This document shows, in pieces, positions 48,751-58,276 of a DNA stretch of 64,000 bases. The position numbers were made by a program, and so were the translations under genes. Below the pieces are notes generated by a model that saw only the letters and a list, made by a program, of their open reading frames with translations, ran no database searches and had not been told where the DNA came from. Position 1 is the first letter of the stretch. Every line of letters begins with the position of its first letter. The DNA comes from Skermanella stibiiresistens SB22 (GTDB taxonomy: Bacteria; Pseudomonadota; Alphaproteobacteria; Azospirillales; Azospirillaceae): assembly GCF_000576635.1 (NCBI RefSeq), contig NZ_AVFL01000004.1:248001-312000 (forward strand), written 5' to 3'.

Positions 48751-49934
48751 TGGCCGCGGCTCCCCTGGCGGTATCGGAAGTGGCGTCCCGCTCGCGGCTG
48801 GTCCTGCTGATCACACACATGGATCAGGGCGGCGCCCAGGAGGCGCTGCTACGGCTGGCGCGAAGCCTGCGGGCACGTGGACACGATGTGGAAACGTGGT
48901 TTCTGTATGAGAAATCGGCGCTCTACCGGAACGAGGAGCGTATCCGGGTGGTCTTGCCGGAGAAATCTCCCGGCGCCCTGGGCTATCTGCGGATCGTCGG
49001 CAGGCTGTATGGCCTGCTGAAGGCGCATCGCCCCGACGCCGTGATCAGCTTCCTGCCGCTCGCCAACAGCTTCGGCCAGACGGTGGCGCGGGTGGCGGGT
49101 GTGCGCCGTCGGGTGGCGTCGCAACGCAATCCGTTCTGGACCTACACGCCGTGGATGCGGCGGCTGGACAAGCTGGCCGGAACACTGGGCTGCTACACCG
49201 CCAATGTCGGCAATTCCCAGGCCGTGGTCGACAGCTTCGTGGATTTTCCCAAGGCGTATCGTGACCGCCTGAGCGTCGTCCACAATGGGATCGACTGGCG
49301 CCCGTCCTCCCTCGACCCCGCCGCGGCGCGGGCGCGCTTCGGCTTGCCGGCGGACGAACCGGTGATCCTGAGCATCGGCCGGCTGGCCGAACAGAAGAAC
49401 CAGTCCTTGCTGCTGCGGGTGCTGCCGTCCGTCTCGGCCGGCCATCTGGTGCTGGCGGGAGACGGCGAGGATCGCGCCAAGCTGGAGCGGCTGGCGGCTG
49501 ATCTGGGTATCGCGCACCGCGTCCGTTTCCTCGGCGAGGTCACCCGCGCCGATGTTCCCGATCTGTTGCGCGCCGCCGACATCTTCGCGATGCCGACGCT
49601 GTTCGAGGGGCAGAGCAATGCCGTCCTGGAGGCGATGCACGCCGGTTTGGCGATCGTCTCCAGCGACATCCCGGCGCAGACCGAGACGCTGGGGGGGCCG
49701 GGAAATGGTCAGGGTCAGGGCGCCGCGGGATTGCTCCTGCCGCTCGACGACGACGGTGCCTGGGCCGCGGCGCTCGACACGCTGGTGCGGGACCCGGCGG
49801 CGCGCGCGGACTTGGCGGCACGGGCACTCGCGCGCGCCGATCTGTTCACCGTCGACCGGATGACCGACGGTTTCGAACGCCTGGTGGATACCTCGGCACC
49901 GGAGGGGCGGGTTTATCGGCCCCAGCCGGGCTGA
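48747..49934 (+). CDS. GT4-family glycosyltransferase (second copy)
   Basis: Second GT-B glycosyltransferase, 395 residues, 25-30% similar in layout to the previous one by eye (not computed). N-terminal THMDQGGAQEALLRLARSL and C-terminal LFEGQSNAVLEAMHAGLAIV with the catalytic glutamates. ATG 48747 with GGAG upstream. The two GT4 genes and the GT14 gene lie in one direction with almost no gaps and look like one operon. Confidence 0.9.
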   Translation: MMAAAPLAVSEVASRSRLVLLITHMDQGGAQEALLRLARSLRARGHDVETWFLYEKSALYRNEERIRVVLPEKSPGALGYLRIVGRLYGLLKAHRPDAVISFLPLANSFGQTVARVAGVRRRVASQRNPFWTYTPWMRRLDKLAGTLGCYTANVGNSQAVVDSFVDFPKAYRDRLSVVHNGIDWRPSSLDPAAARARFGLPADEPVILSIGRLAEQKNQSLLLRVLPSVSAGHLVLAGDGEDRAKLERLAADLGIAHRVRFLGEVTRADVPDLLRAADIFAMPTLFEGQSNAVLEAMHAGLAIVSSDIPAQTETLGGPGNGQGQGAAGLLLPLDDDGAWAAALDTLVRDPAARADLAARALARADLFTVDRMTDGFERLVDTSAPEGRVYRPQPG

Positions 49935-49950
49935 GCCGTGGAGTGTGCCT

Positions 49951-50787
49951 ATGTCCCTCGCCTTTATCATCACCGCCTATAAGCAGCCTTCCCAGTTCGC
50001 CAAGCTGATCGACGCCCTCTGGCATCCGGACGACCATTTCGCGATCCACATCGACGCGAAGACCCCGCCCGAGGTCCAGCGCGAGTTCGCCCGCGTCGCG
50101 GAAGGGCGTCCCAATATCCTGTTCGTGACGCCAGTGCCCGTCTATTGGGGCGGTTTCGGACTGTGCCAAGCCGAGTGGAACGCGCTGAACGCGCTGATCG
50201 CCAAGCCGGGCTGGACCCATCTGATCAACATCACCGCCCAGGATTTCCCCCTGATGCCGCGCGACGCGATGCTGGCCGAACTGGCCGCCAAGCCCGGCGT
50301 CAACCACATGCGCGTCCACAAGCTGGCGGAAACCAAGCCGCATTTCCGCAGGCGCTTCCGCTGGGTCTGCGTCGAATTCGGCGGCAAGCTGCGCCGCCTG
50401 CCGATCCCCTATCCAAAACCGCGGACCTTCCGCAACGATTGGTACGGCGACGGCTGGCACATCCTGACCCGCGAATTCTGCGAGTGGGCGGTCACGGCTC
50501 CCGTCGTCCAGGACATCCTGCGCTGGTTCCGCCGCGTCAAGCATCCGCACGAGTCCTGGTTCCAGGCGATGATGATGTCCGGCCCCTTCGCCGGCACGGT
50601 CGATCGCGACAACAAGCGGATGATCAAATGGGTGCCCAACTCGGGCAATCCCGCCGTCCTGACCTCGGACGACCTGCCGGACCTGCTGCGGTCGAGCGCG
50701 TTCTTCGCCCGCAAGTTCGACGAGACCGTGGATGCCGAGGTCCTGAGGACGCTGGCCGACCGGCTGAGGCAGCCGGTTCCGGCCTGA
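49951..50787 (+). CDS. GT14-like beta-1,6-N-acetylglucosaminyltransferase (core-2/I-branching type)
   Basis: Enzyme of 278 residues resembling core-2/I-branching glycosyltransferases. Recognisable parts are IITAYKQPSQFAKLIDAL, HFAIHIDAKT, INITAQDFPLMP and FRNDWYGDGWHILTREFCEW. ATG 49951 has GGAG upstream; a GTG six bases earlier is possible. In bacteria this family adds branch residues to exopolysaccharides; the sugar donor is presumed UDP-GlcNAc. Last of the three adjacent glycosyltransferase genes. Confidence 0.85.
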   Translation: MSLAFIITAYKQPSQFAKLIDALWHPDDHFAIHIDAKTPPEVQREFARVAEGRPNILFVTPVPVYWGGFGLCQAEWNALNALIAKPGWTHLINITAQDFPLMPRDAMLAELAAKPGVNHMRVHKLAETKPHFRRRFRWVCVEFGGKLRRLPIPYPKPRTFRNDWYGDGWHILTREFCEWAVTAPVVQDILRWFRRVKHPHESWFQAMMMSGPFAGTVDRDNKRMIKWVPNSGNPAVLTSDDLPDLLRSSAFFARKFDETVDAEVLRTLADRLRQPVPA

Positions 50788-51053
50788 CGCGCTTCTCCCC
50801 GGCCATCAGTCCAGCTTTTCTTGACGGTGTCCACGCGACTGGACCGCTCCGGATCGGGAGCATGGTGGCGGCGCTGGCACGGGGATGCCACGGCCATCCG
50901 CGACACCACTGGAACCGCGGATTTGATTGTTCCCGCCCCGATCCTCATGGGGGTAATCCGAAAGTGGCACGACGCTTGCTGTATGAGAAAGCACCAGCGG
51001 AGAAGCCGCCGGGCAAGCGAACCACTAAACCTTTCCAAGGTCGGGAGTCTCAC

Positions 51054-51302
51054 ATGAACAGCAATATCGGCATCGAGCAAAGCGGCAAGTCGGGCGGCGA
51101 CGCTTCGGGTTTCTCGGGTTCGTCCTCGACCGCCCTGGGCGGCGGCGCCTCGGGTCTCGCTTCGGCCGGTGGCCTCGGTTTTAACACCGCTGGCGCCACC
51201 GCCACCGGCGGTGACTCCCTGTCCGGTTCGTCCTCGGCCGGCGCGCTGGGCGGCGACATCGCCGACAACACCCAGATCGGTGCGATCTCCATCAATTCCT
51301 GA
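51054..51302 (+). CDS. Gly/Ser/Ala-rich small protein
   Basis: An 82-residue protein of low complexity, with Gly, Ser and Ala making up most of it and almost no charged residues after the first 20. It seems to hold two related units: GGDASGFSGSSSTALGGGAS and GGDSLSGSSSAGALGGD. The ATG has GGGAG upstream, and a terminator follows the stop by 30 bp, so this is a real short transcript. No signal peptide or known family is recognised. Its place in the exopolysaccharide cluster suggests a matrix or surface role, but this is speculation. Confidence 0.65.
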   Translation: MNSNIGIEQSGKSGGDASGFSGSSSTALGGGASGLASAGGLGFNTAGATATGGDSLSGSSSAGALGGDIADNTQIGAISINS

Positions 51303-51332
51303 TGCGCGCACCCGGTTCTCCGGGCGTCACGC

Positions 51333-51364
51333 GAAGGGGCGCGGCTTCAAGGCCGCGCCCTTTT
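51333..51364 (+). terminator. intrinsic terminator after the Gly/Ser-rich gene
   Basis: AAGGGGCGCGGC-TTCAA-GCCGCGCCC followed by TTTT on the + strand. It lies between convergent genes and could also serve the membrane protein gene read from the other side. Confidence 0.7.
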
Positions 51365-51368
51365 CGCG

Positions 51369-52913
51369 TCAGGCACCCAGCGCCGGGGTCGTGGTCGCGG
51401 TGTTCTCGGTGACGCCGTTGGTGGCACCTTCGCGGAACCGTTCCGCGATCCATCCGGCGGCGCAGATCCACGACAGGGCGACACAGGGCCAGATCGGCAC
51501 GAGATAGCGTACCCCGCCGACATCGCCCAGCGCGGTCATCGTGATGGTGCCGCCATAGAGGATCGCGGACGAACCGATCATCTGGATCTCCCAGGACGCC
51601 GGCCGCCGCCGAACCATGGCCACGACCATGAAGAGCGCGCCGCCGATGCCGATGACGTAGAAGCCGAAATAGACCACGCGGAAGCCGATGACGGTCGCGG
51701 TGCCGCGCTGGTCCTCGCTGATCGCGACATCCATCTTGAGCAGGCGGGGTCCGGCCTCGTATTCCCAGCGCTCGTCCCCGTCATAGGGCCAAGGCGCTTG
51801 GCGCTCGACATCGGCGCGCGCGGCGTCCGCCTCCGCCGACGTCATGATCGGGGCCAGCGTCACCAGCGCCATGAACTCCCGGAACGAAAGCTCCAGATAG
51901 CCCGGCCAATCCTTGGACACGATGGCGTTGGCGATGTCGCGGACATACAGTTCGCGGTCCCAGCCATCGGTGTGGTGGAAGCGCTCGCGATAGGTCGGGA
52001 ACAGCACGCCGAACCGCAGGTAATTGACGTAGGTCTGCGAGACCAGCACGCGGGCGCGCTCGTTCTCCATCCGGTCCAGCCGGGACACGACAGGTTCCAT
52101 CAGCGCCGCCAGTTCTGTGACGCTGTCCTCCAGGGGAGTGCCGGTGAAATCGGCGGCATGCTTGGGCGCCAGCAGCATCGCCTTGCCCAGCAGGCCGGTG
52201 CCGTGGTTGCTGTTGGTCCCGGTGAAGCCGTGGACGGTGTAATTGACCGCGTTGATCGAACCATAGCTGACGACGGCCGCCGCGACGATCGCCAGCAGCA
52301 TGCGGACCGGATTGACCCGCATCGCCAGCCAGGCGTAGACGGCGACGACCAGCAGGAACGGTAGATAGACCTGTCCGGCCGGCCGGATCACGATGTTGAC
52401 GACAGCGACCACGCAGATCACCGCGAACCAGGACAGCTTGCGAGTCCGGTAGAACTCGATCAGGGCGCCCAGCGCCACCATGGCCGACGATGTCACCAGC
52501 GATTCGGTGACCGCCACGAAATTGTAGGTCGTGGTGACGATGTTGGCGTAGAGCAGCACGACCAGCGCCAGCGTCAGCGCGAGCGAGCGGGACGCCCGCA
52601 GCACGACCAGCGCCAGGAAGACGCTGGATGCCAGGAAGATCGCGGTCTGGACCACGACGGCGGTGACGCGGACATCGCCGATCGCCTGCATCATGACCAG
52701 GAAGGCCGGATATCCGAACACCCGAAGCGGAGAGAAGGCCAGATAATCGCGGGTGTCGGCGGCGATCACCTCGCGCTTGCCGGCCAGCAGCCAAGCCATG
52801 GCGAAGGTCAGGAGCAGGGCCAGGACGATGATGGCGATCCGCGCCCAGGGGCCGCGGGCGAGAGTGCGATCCAGTCGCAGCAGGCGGGTCAGCGGGCTCT
52901 CCGAGGGCGGCAT
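51369..52913 (-). CDS. polytopic GT-C-like membrane protein
   Basis: Inner-membrane protein of 514 residues with roughly ten hydrophobic segments (first at about 26-44, last at about 470-490). An acidic pair in the first periplasmic loop (IAADTRDYLAF, about 50-60) is reminiscent of GT-C-type glycosyltransferases. A longer soluble loop (about 250-385) contains FRERF-like TYRERFHHTDGWDREL. It is not clearly assigned to a known family. The position at the edge of the exopolysaccharide cluster, convergent with the glycosyltransferases, fits a transferase or ligase working on lipid-linked sugar. Confidence 0.75.
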   Translation of the reverse strand: MPPSESPLTRLLRLDRTLARGPWARIAIIVLALLLTFAMAWLLAGKREVIAADTRDYLAFSPLRVFGYPAFLVMMQAIGDVRVTAVVVQTAIFLASSVFLALVVLRASRSLALTLALVVLLYANIVTTTYNFVAVTESLVTSSAMVALGALIEFYRTRKLSWFAVICVVAVVNIVIRPAGQVYLPFLLVVAVYAWLAMRVNPVRMLLAIVAAAVVSYGSINAVNYTVHGFTGTNSNHGTGLLGKAMLLAPKHAADFTGTPLEDSVTELAALMEPVVSRLDRMENERARVLVSQTYVNYLRFGVLFPTYRERFHHTDGWDRELYVRDIANAIVSKDWPGYLELSFREFMALVTLAPIMTSAEADAARADVERQAPWPYDGDERWEYEAGPRLLKMDVAISEDQRGTATVIGFRVVYFGFYVIGIGGALFMVVAMVRRRPASWEIQMIGSSAILYGGTITMTALGDVGGVRYLVPIWPCVALSWICAAGWIAERFREGATNGVTENTATTTPALGA

Positions 52914-53095
52914 GGCGGCTTTCGCGATGTTATTGCGGCAAATCGAACTATGAGGTGTTTTGGGATGTTGGACAGACTTCGCTGAGACTGTCGGGGGTAT
53001 GGGTACCCTCTATGGCGACTCATGGAAAGTCGCCTCATGGAATTCTCACGGGGTAGTACCGCCGCCGGCCGCCTTCGCTCCACGCGGAAACGCGA

Positions 53096-53123
53096 AAGGG
53101 GCGCCACTGTCATGGCGCCCCTT
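53096..53123 (-). terminator. terminator after sspB
   Basis: AAGGGGCGCCA-CTGTCA-TGGCGCCCCTT, 11-bp arms, about 40 bp past the sspB stop; on the minus strand it leads into TTTCGCGTTT. Confidence 0.6.
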
Positions 53124-53163
53124 GATGGATACCGGCTCTCCGACGGAAGGAAAGCGCAGGATC

Positions 53164-53676
53164 TTACTTCTTGCGGAAAGCGTCCAATGCCACGACTTGG
53201 CCCATCTTGGCGTCGTCGGCCGGCTTGGGGGTTCCGCCGGTCTTGGCGGTGTCCTCGTCCGCGACCTCGGCGACCTCGTCCTCCTCGGTCTCGTCGACGC
53301 CGACCGGACCGTCCTGGCCGCCCAGCGGCTGGAACTGGAGGGCGAAATTGACGGAGGGGTCGGCGAATGTGGTGATCGCCGCGAAGGGGACGATCAGCCG
53401 CTCATGCGAGTTGTTGAAGCTGAGCGTGACGCCGAACTTATCCTCCTCGACCTCCAGCCCATAGAACTGGTACTGGAGCACGATCGTCATTTCGGATGGA
53501 TACTGGTCACGCAGGTAGTCCGGGATCTGGACACCGGCGTCGTTGGTGCGGAAGGTCAGATAAAAATGGTGATTGCCCGGCAGGCCGCGTTCGCCCGCCT
53601 GCCGCAACGCCTCGCGGACCACGCCCCGAAGAGCGTTCTCGACCATCTTATCGTATCGCAGATACTCGGTAGGCAT
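53164..53676 (-). CDS. sspB: ClpXP adaptor protein SspB (alphaproteobacterial type)
   Basis: Adaptor that delivers ssrA-tagged proteins to ClpXP, 170 residues. The N-terminal substrate-binding fold (about 1-110) has MPTEYLRYDKMVENALRGVV and HHFYLTFRTNDAGVQIPDYLR. A long acidic linker (VDETEEDEVAEVADEDTAKT) ends in a ClpX-binding tail (KMGQVVALDAFRKK). This arrangement matches the alphaproteobacterial SspB. Monocistronic with a terminator. Confidence 0.93.
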   Translation of the reverse strand: MPTEYLRYDKMVENALRGVVREALRQAGERGLPGNHHFYLTFRTNDAGVQIPDYLRDQYPSEMTIVLQYQFYGLEVEEDKFGVTLSFNNSHERLIVPFAAITTFADPSVNFALQFQPLGGQDGPVGVDETEEDEVAEVADEDTAKTGGTPKPADDAKMGQVVALDAFRKK

Positions 53677-53973
53677 TCCGGGCGCCGCCTCAACATCATG
53701 AAATCAGTGCGGATCACAGCACATAAATTAAAGTGGAAGGCTGTCGGAACAGCCTGACAACGACGGTGCCACGCGCGTTTGACACGACGTTAATCACTTG
53801 GGCCGGGAGCTACCCGACTGGTTGACTATAGACGCTGGCACCGGGATGTGAAAGAGGCGATCTGATCGTGCGGGCCGCGCCCCGCGGGACTGGAGGCCGA
53901 TACGGGCAACTGGCATTGGCTTGCGAAGGTTCGAGACGCTAGAGTGCCGCCGGAAACGAACGCCGGAGAAACC

Positions 53974-54918
53974 ATGCCGCTCACCCCGGATCAAAGCGAC
54001 GAGATCGCCCATCTGCGCAGCCAGACCGTGCCGACCCGGCGCGCCACCGTGCCGGCGCTGGAGGAAATCCTGTACGAGGCTTTCCCGGCGCTTGACCACG
54101 GCTTCGTCCGCGTGATCGACTATATGGGCGACGACGCGGCGGTGGTTCAGGCGGCCCGTGTGTCCTATGGCCGCGGCACCCGCAAGGTCAGCGAGGACGC
54201 CGGCCTGATCCGCTACCTGATGCGCCACTGGCACTCGACCCCGTTCGAGATGTGCGAGATCAAGTTCCACGTGAAGCTGCCGATCTTCATCGCGCGGCAG
54301 TGGATCCGGCACCGGACCGCCAACGTCAACGAGTACAGCGCGCGCTATTCGATCCTGGACAAGGAGTTCTACATCCCGGCGTCCGAGAACCTGTCGGCGC
54401 AGAGCACCCTCAACCGCCAGGGACGTGGCGAGGTGCTGGAAGGGGCGGAGGCGGCCCGCGTACTCGACCTGCTGCGCGAGGATTCGGAGCGGGCGTACCG
54501 GGGCTATGCCGAGATGCTCAACCAGGACGAGGACGGCGCGCAGGCCGACCCGTCCCGGTCCGGTCTGGCGCGCGAGCTGGCGCGGATGAACCTGTCGCTG
54601 AACTATTACACGCAGTGGTACTGGAAGGTGGATCTGCACAATCTGATGCATTTCCTCCGGCTGCGCGCCGACAGCCACGCCCAATACGAGATCCGCGTCT
54701 ACGCCGACATCATGATCGACATCATGAACCGCTGGGTGCCATCGACCGCCGAGGCCTTCCGGGAATACCGCTTAGGCGCGGCCAGCCTGTCGGCGACCGG
54801 CCTCGCCATCGTCCGGCGCATGCTGGCGGGCGAGACGGTGACCCAGCCGGACAGTGGGTTGAGCAAGCGCGAGTGGCGCGAATTGATGGAGCAACTCGGC
54901 CGCCCGGCGGACGTTTGA
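53974..54918 (+). CDS. thyX: FAD-dependent thymidylate synthase ThyX
   Basis: Makes dTMP from dUMP using FAD and methylene-THF, 314 residues. The ThyX signature is [14 protein letters not shown] (RHRxxSxNxxSxR-type; here T in the first S position). Other conserved parts are [17 protein letters not shown] and [17 protein letters not shown]. Start ATG 53974 ([10 protein letters not shown]) has CGGAGAAA upstream; an earlier in-frame start is not conserved. It likely replaces ThyA, which is not in the window. Confidence 0.95.
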   Translation: MPLTPDQSDEIAHLRSQTVPTRRATVPALEEILYEAFPALDHGFVRVIDYMGDDAAVVQAARVSYGRGTRKVSEDAGLIRYLMRHWHSTPFEMCEIKFHVKLPIFIARQWIRHRTANVNEYSARYSILDKEFYIPASENLSAQSTLNRQGRGEVLEGAEAARVLDLLREDSERAYRGYAEMLNQDEDGAQADPSRSGLARELARMNLSLNYYTQWYWKVDLHNLMHFLRLRADSHAQYEIRVYADIMIDIMNRWVPSTAEAFREYRLGAASLSATGLAIVRRMLAGETVTQPDSGLSKREWRELMEQLGRPADV

Positions 54919-54961
54919 AGCGCTGAGCCGCACCCAAGGCGGCTCGTGGAGGAGAATAACG

Positions 54962-55939
54962 ATGAAGATGCCCAGCCTCGCCGGAGCCGCCCTGGCTCTG
55001 GCGTGCCTCGCCGCGCTGTCGGCGGAGGCCGTCGCTCAAGCGAAGACCGTCCACGTCGCCGTGACCGCGATCGTCGAGCACCCGGCGCTGGACGCGGTCC
55101 GTGACGGTGTCCGCGACGAGTTGGTGGCGCAGGGCTGGAAGACCGGCGAGACCCTGCGTTTCGATTATCAGAGCGCCCAGGGCAATCCGGGCACGGCGGT
55201 CCAGATCGCCCGCCAGTTCGTCGGGCAGGCGCCCGACGTGATCGTGCCGATCTCGACGCCGTCGGCGCAGGCCGTGGTCTCGGCGGCGCGCGACGTTCCC
55301 GTCGTCTTCACCGCCGTGACCGATCCGTTGGGCGCCCAGCTCGTCCGCGACCTGGAGAAGCCGGGCCGCAATGTGACCGGTCTGTCCGACCTGTCGCCGG
55401 TGGCCGACCACTTGGCGCTGATCCGGGAGATCATGCCGGACGCCAAGCGGCTGGGCTTCCCCTATAATCCGGGAGAGCCGAACTCGGTCACGCTGCTGGC
55501 GCTGGTCAAGAAGCTGGCGCCCGAGCTCGGCTTCACCCTCGTCGAGGCGCCGGCCACCAAGTCGTCGGACGTGCAGGGCGCCGCGCGCGGGCTGGTCGGC
55601 CGGGTCGACGCCGTCTACACGCCGACCGACAACACGATCGTCTCGGCGCTGGAGGCTTTGCTGATCGTCGGCGCGCAGAACAAGCTGCCGATCTTCTCGG
55701 CCGACACCGACAGCGTCCAGCGCGGCGCCATCGCGACGGTCGGTTTCAACTATTACCAGGTCGGCCGCCAGACCGGACAGATCGTCGCCCGCGTGCTCAA
55801 CGGCGAGAAGCCCGGCGACATCGCGGTGCGCTCGGCGGAGGGGACCGACCTGTACGTCAACCCCAAGGCGGCGGCCGCGATGGGCATCACCATCCCGGAC
55901 GCCGTGACCGGGCGGGCCGCCAAGGTGGTCGGCCGGTGA
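54962..55939 (+). CDS. ABC transporter substrate-binding protein (TrpX/ABC_sub_bind type)
   Basis: Periplasmic binding protein of 325 residues. The signal peptide is MKMPSLAGAALALACLAALS (cleavage near AVAQAK). A periplasmic-binding fold similar to the ABC_sub_bind family has HVAVTAIVEHPALDAVRDGV and NPGTAVQIARQFVGQAPDVI. In other bacteria related systems carry tryptophan or other aromatic or amide substrates; here nothing decides the substrate. The gene overlaps the permease gene by four bases and is the first of three. Confidence 0.88.
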   Translation: MKMPSLAGAALALACLAALSAEAVAQAKTVHVAVTAIVEHPALDAVRDGVRDELVAQGWKTGETLRFDYQSAQGNPGTAVQIARQFVGQAPDVIVPISTPSAQAVVSAARDVPVVFTAVTDPLGAQLVRDLEKPGRNVTGLSDLSPVADHLALIREIMPDAKRLGFPYNPGEPNSVTLLALVKKLAPELGFTLVEAPATKSSDVQGAARGLVGRVDAVYTPTDNTIVSALEALLIVGAQNKLPIFSADTDSVQRGAIATVGFNYYQVGRQTGQIVARVLNGEKPGDIAVRSAEGTDLYVNPKAAAAMGITIPDAVTGRAAKVVGR

Positions 55940-56853
55940 GCGTGATCGCGCTGCTGGGTGCGGCCGAACTGGGGCTGGTGTTCTCGCTGGTGGCGCTCGG
56001 CGTCTTCTTGTCGTTCCGGGTGCTGGACTTTCCCGACCTCACGGTCGATGGCAGCTTTCCCCTGGGAGCGGCGGTCGCGGCGACGCTGATCGTCGCGGAG
56101 TGGAACCCCTGGGCCGCGACGGGGCTCGCCATGGTCGCCGGCGCCTTGGCCGGGATCGTCACCGCCACGCTCAACGTGCGCTTCAAGATCCTGCACCTGC
56201 TGGCCAGCATCCTGACCATGATCGCGCTGTTCTCGGTCAACCTGCGGGTCATGGGCAAGCCCAACGTGGCGATCATCACCCAGGACACCGTGCTGACGCC
56301 GTTCTACGGACTCGGCCTTTCCGACGCCGTGCTGCGCCCGGTCTTCGTGCTGGTCGTGGTGCTGGTGGTGGTGGCGCTGCTGGCGCGGTTCCTGACCAGC
56401 GAGTTCGGGCTCGCCATGAGGGCCACCGGCGTCAACGCGCGGATGGCGCGGGCGCAGGGCGTCTCGACCGACCTGCACATCTACGCCGGCATGGCGCTGA
56501 GCAACGCGCTGGTCGCCTTGGCCGGCGCGTTGTTCGCCCAGACCAACGGCTTCGCCGACGTGACCAGCGGCATCGGCACCATCGTGATCGGCCTTGCGGC
56601 GGTGATCGTCGGCGAGACCGTCGTGCGGAGCCGGGTGATCCTGTGGATGCTGGTCGGCTGCGTCGTCGGCTCGATCCTGTACCGGATCGCGATCCAACTG
56701 GCGCTCAACACCGATTTCATCGGGCTCCAGGCGTCGGACCTGAACCTCGTGACAGCCTTGCTGGTCGCGGGAGCGCTGATCCTGCCGCGGCTGGGCAATC
56801 CGCTGCGGGCCAAGGGCGGGACGGCGGCCAAGGGCGGGAGGGTCGCGGGATGA
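55936..56853 (+). CDS. ABC transporter permease (TrpX-associated type)
   Basis: Inner-membrane permease of 305 residues with about eight hydrophobic segments (GLVFSLVALGVFLSFRVL near 13-30). The LivH/BPD_transp_2-like core includes FPDLTVDGSFPLGAAVAA and MRATGVNARMARAQGVS. GTG 55936 overlaps the binding-protein stop. A basic C-terminus ends in KGGRVAG. Companion of the ATPase that follows. Confidence 0.9.
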   Translation: MSVIALLGAAELGLVFSLVALGVFLSFRVLDFPDLTVDGSFPLGAAVAATLIVAEWNPWAATGLAMVAGALAGIVTATLNVRFKILHLLASILTMIALFSVNLRVMGKPNVAIITQDTVLTPFYGLGLSDAVLRPVFVLVVVLVVVALLARFLTSEFGLAMRATGVNARMARAQGVSTDLHIYAGMALSNALVALAGALFAQTNGFADVTSGIGTIVIGLAAVIVGETVVRSRVILWMLVGCVVGSILYRIAIQLALNTDFIGLQASDLNLVTALLVAGALILPRLGNPLRAKGGTAAKGGRVAG

Positions 56854-57644
56854 TCGAGCTGCGCGACCTCCACGTCACCTTCGGCCGCGGTACGCCTCTG
56901 GAGAAGCAGGCCCTGCGCGGCATCGACCTGACCATCCCGGCGGGCCAGTTCGTCACGGTGATCGGCTCCAACGGGGCCGGCAAGTCGACGGTGCTGGGCG
57001 CCCTGGCGGGCGATGTCATCGCCGAAGCCGGCACGGTGGCGATCGACGGCACCGATGTCACGCGCTGGAGCACGCCGCGCCGGGCCGGGTTGGTCGCCCG
57101 CGTCTTGCAGGACCCCATGGCGGGCACCTGCGCCAGCCTGTCGATCGAGGAGAACATGGCGCTCGCGGCGGCGCGCGGCCGCAGGCGCGGGCTCGGCCCC
57201 GCCGTCGGGCCGTCCCAGCGCTCCGGCTTCCGCGACCGAGTCGCCGAGCTTGGACTGGGGCTCGAGAACAGGCTCGGGGACCAGATGGGCCTGCTGTCGG
57301 GTGGCCAGCGTCAGGCGGTCAGCCTGCTGATGGCGACCCTGGCGGGCTCGCGCATCCTGCTGCTGGACGAGCACACCGCGGCGCTCGACCCCTCCACCGC
57401 CGAGTTCGTGCTCGACCTGACGCGCCGGATCGTTTCCGGCCATGGGCTGACGACGCTGATGGTCACCCACTCCATGCGCCATGCCCTGGACCACGGCGAC
57501 CGCACCATCATGCTGCACGAGGGCAAGATCGTGCTGGACGTCGGCGGCGCCGAGCGCACCGGCCTGGACGTCCCAGACCTGCTGGCGATGTTCAGCCGCG
57601 TGCGCGGGCGGGAGCTGGCGGACGATGGGTTGTTGATCGGCTGA
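56850..57644 (+). CDS. ABC transporter ATP-binding protein
   Basis: ATPase of the same importer, 264 residues. Walker A is GSNGAGKST, the signature LSGGQRQAV, Walker B ILLLDEHT, and the H-loop MVTHSMRH. The Asp after Walker B is replaced by HT rather than the usual EP-type residues, as in some ABC_sub_bind partners. The ATG overlaps the permease stop (ATGA). All three genes 54962-57644 form one coupled operon. Confidence 0.92.
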   Translation: MIELRDLHVTFGRGTPLEKQALRGIDLTIPAGQFVTVIGSNGAGKSTVLGALAGDVIAEAGTVAIDGTDVTRWSTPRRAGLVARVLQDPMAGTCASLSIEENMALAAARGRRRGLGPAVGPSQRSGFRDRVAELGLGLENRLGDQMGLLSGGQRQAVSLLMATLAGSRILLLDEHTAALDPSTAEFVLDLTRRIVSGHGLTTLMVTHSMRHALDHGDRTIMLHEGKIVLDVGGAERTGLDVPDLLAMFSRVRGRELADDGLLIG

Positions 57645-57763
57645 AGAGCTCCCCGTTCCCGACGCTGTCGGCCACGGCCCCCGTGTGTCGAAATGGCGCT
57701 TGCCCGATTCCGCCATAGGATATAAGCCAAAAGGCGTGGGTGGTGGATAGCGGGGAATTTGGG

Positions 57764-58153
57764 ATGGCCGGAGGGAGGTTCACGCGACTGCCCCGCCGTG
57801 CCGGCCTTCTCGTCGGGGCAGTCGCGTTCCTCTGCCAGATCCTGGCCTTCGCTTTCGCCGCGGCGCCGGTATCCGCCCAACTCCACACCATCGAGATCTG
57901 CACGGCCTCCGGCACGAAGACCGTCACTCTCGACGGTGCTGGCGAGCCATCCGCTCCCGCGGGAGCGACGCACGACGACGAATGTCCCGCCTGTCCCCTG
58001 GCAACTTGCCTGCTGGGACCGCCATCCGCACCGGGTACCGTCCTTCCGCCGATGCTTGTCCGTCGTGCCGCGGCCACACTGTCCGCTTTGGACATCGCGA
58101 CGGTCTGGCTCCATTCCTCACCGCAAGCGCGCGCGCCACCAGTTCCCGCCTAA
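57764..58153 (+). CDS. DUF2946 family protein (second copy)
   Basis: A 129-residue DUF2946 protein with a signal or anchor at about 11-40 (AGLLVGAVAFLCQILAFAF) and the signature cysteines in DDECPACPLATCLLG. ATG 57764 with GGGGAA upstream; a GTG at 57740 would add eight residues. It precedes a copper-type TonB-dependent receptor by about 120 bp, mirroring the DUF2946-PCuAC-CopC-CopD order at 9.6-7.0 kb. A copper-linked role is inferred from both contexts. Confidence 0.75.
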   Translation: MAGGRFTRLPRRAGLLVGAVAFLCQILAFAFAAAPVSAQLHTIEICTASGTKTVTLDGAGEPSAPAGATHDDECPACPLATCLLGPPSAPGTVLPPMLVRRAAATLSALDIATVWLHSSPQARAPPVPA

Positions 58154-58276
58154 CGAACCCGCCATCCCCCGCGTCCAACGCCCGACGGTCGATCCGTCGC
58201 GCGATCGCGCGGGTGTGGGCCCTGTTCCGCGCGCCTTTCAGCGCTCGTCTTCCGCTGGTGACGAGGATACCCGTCC

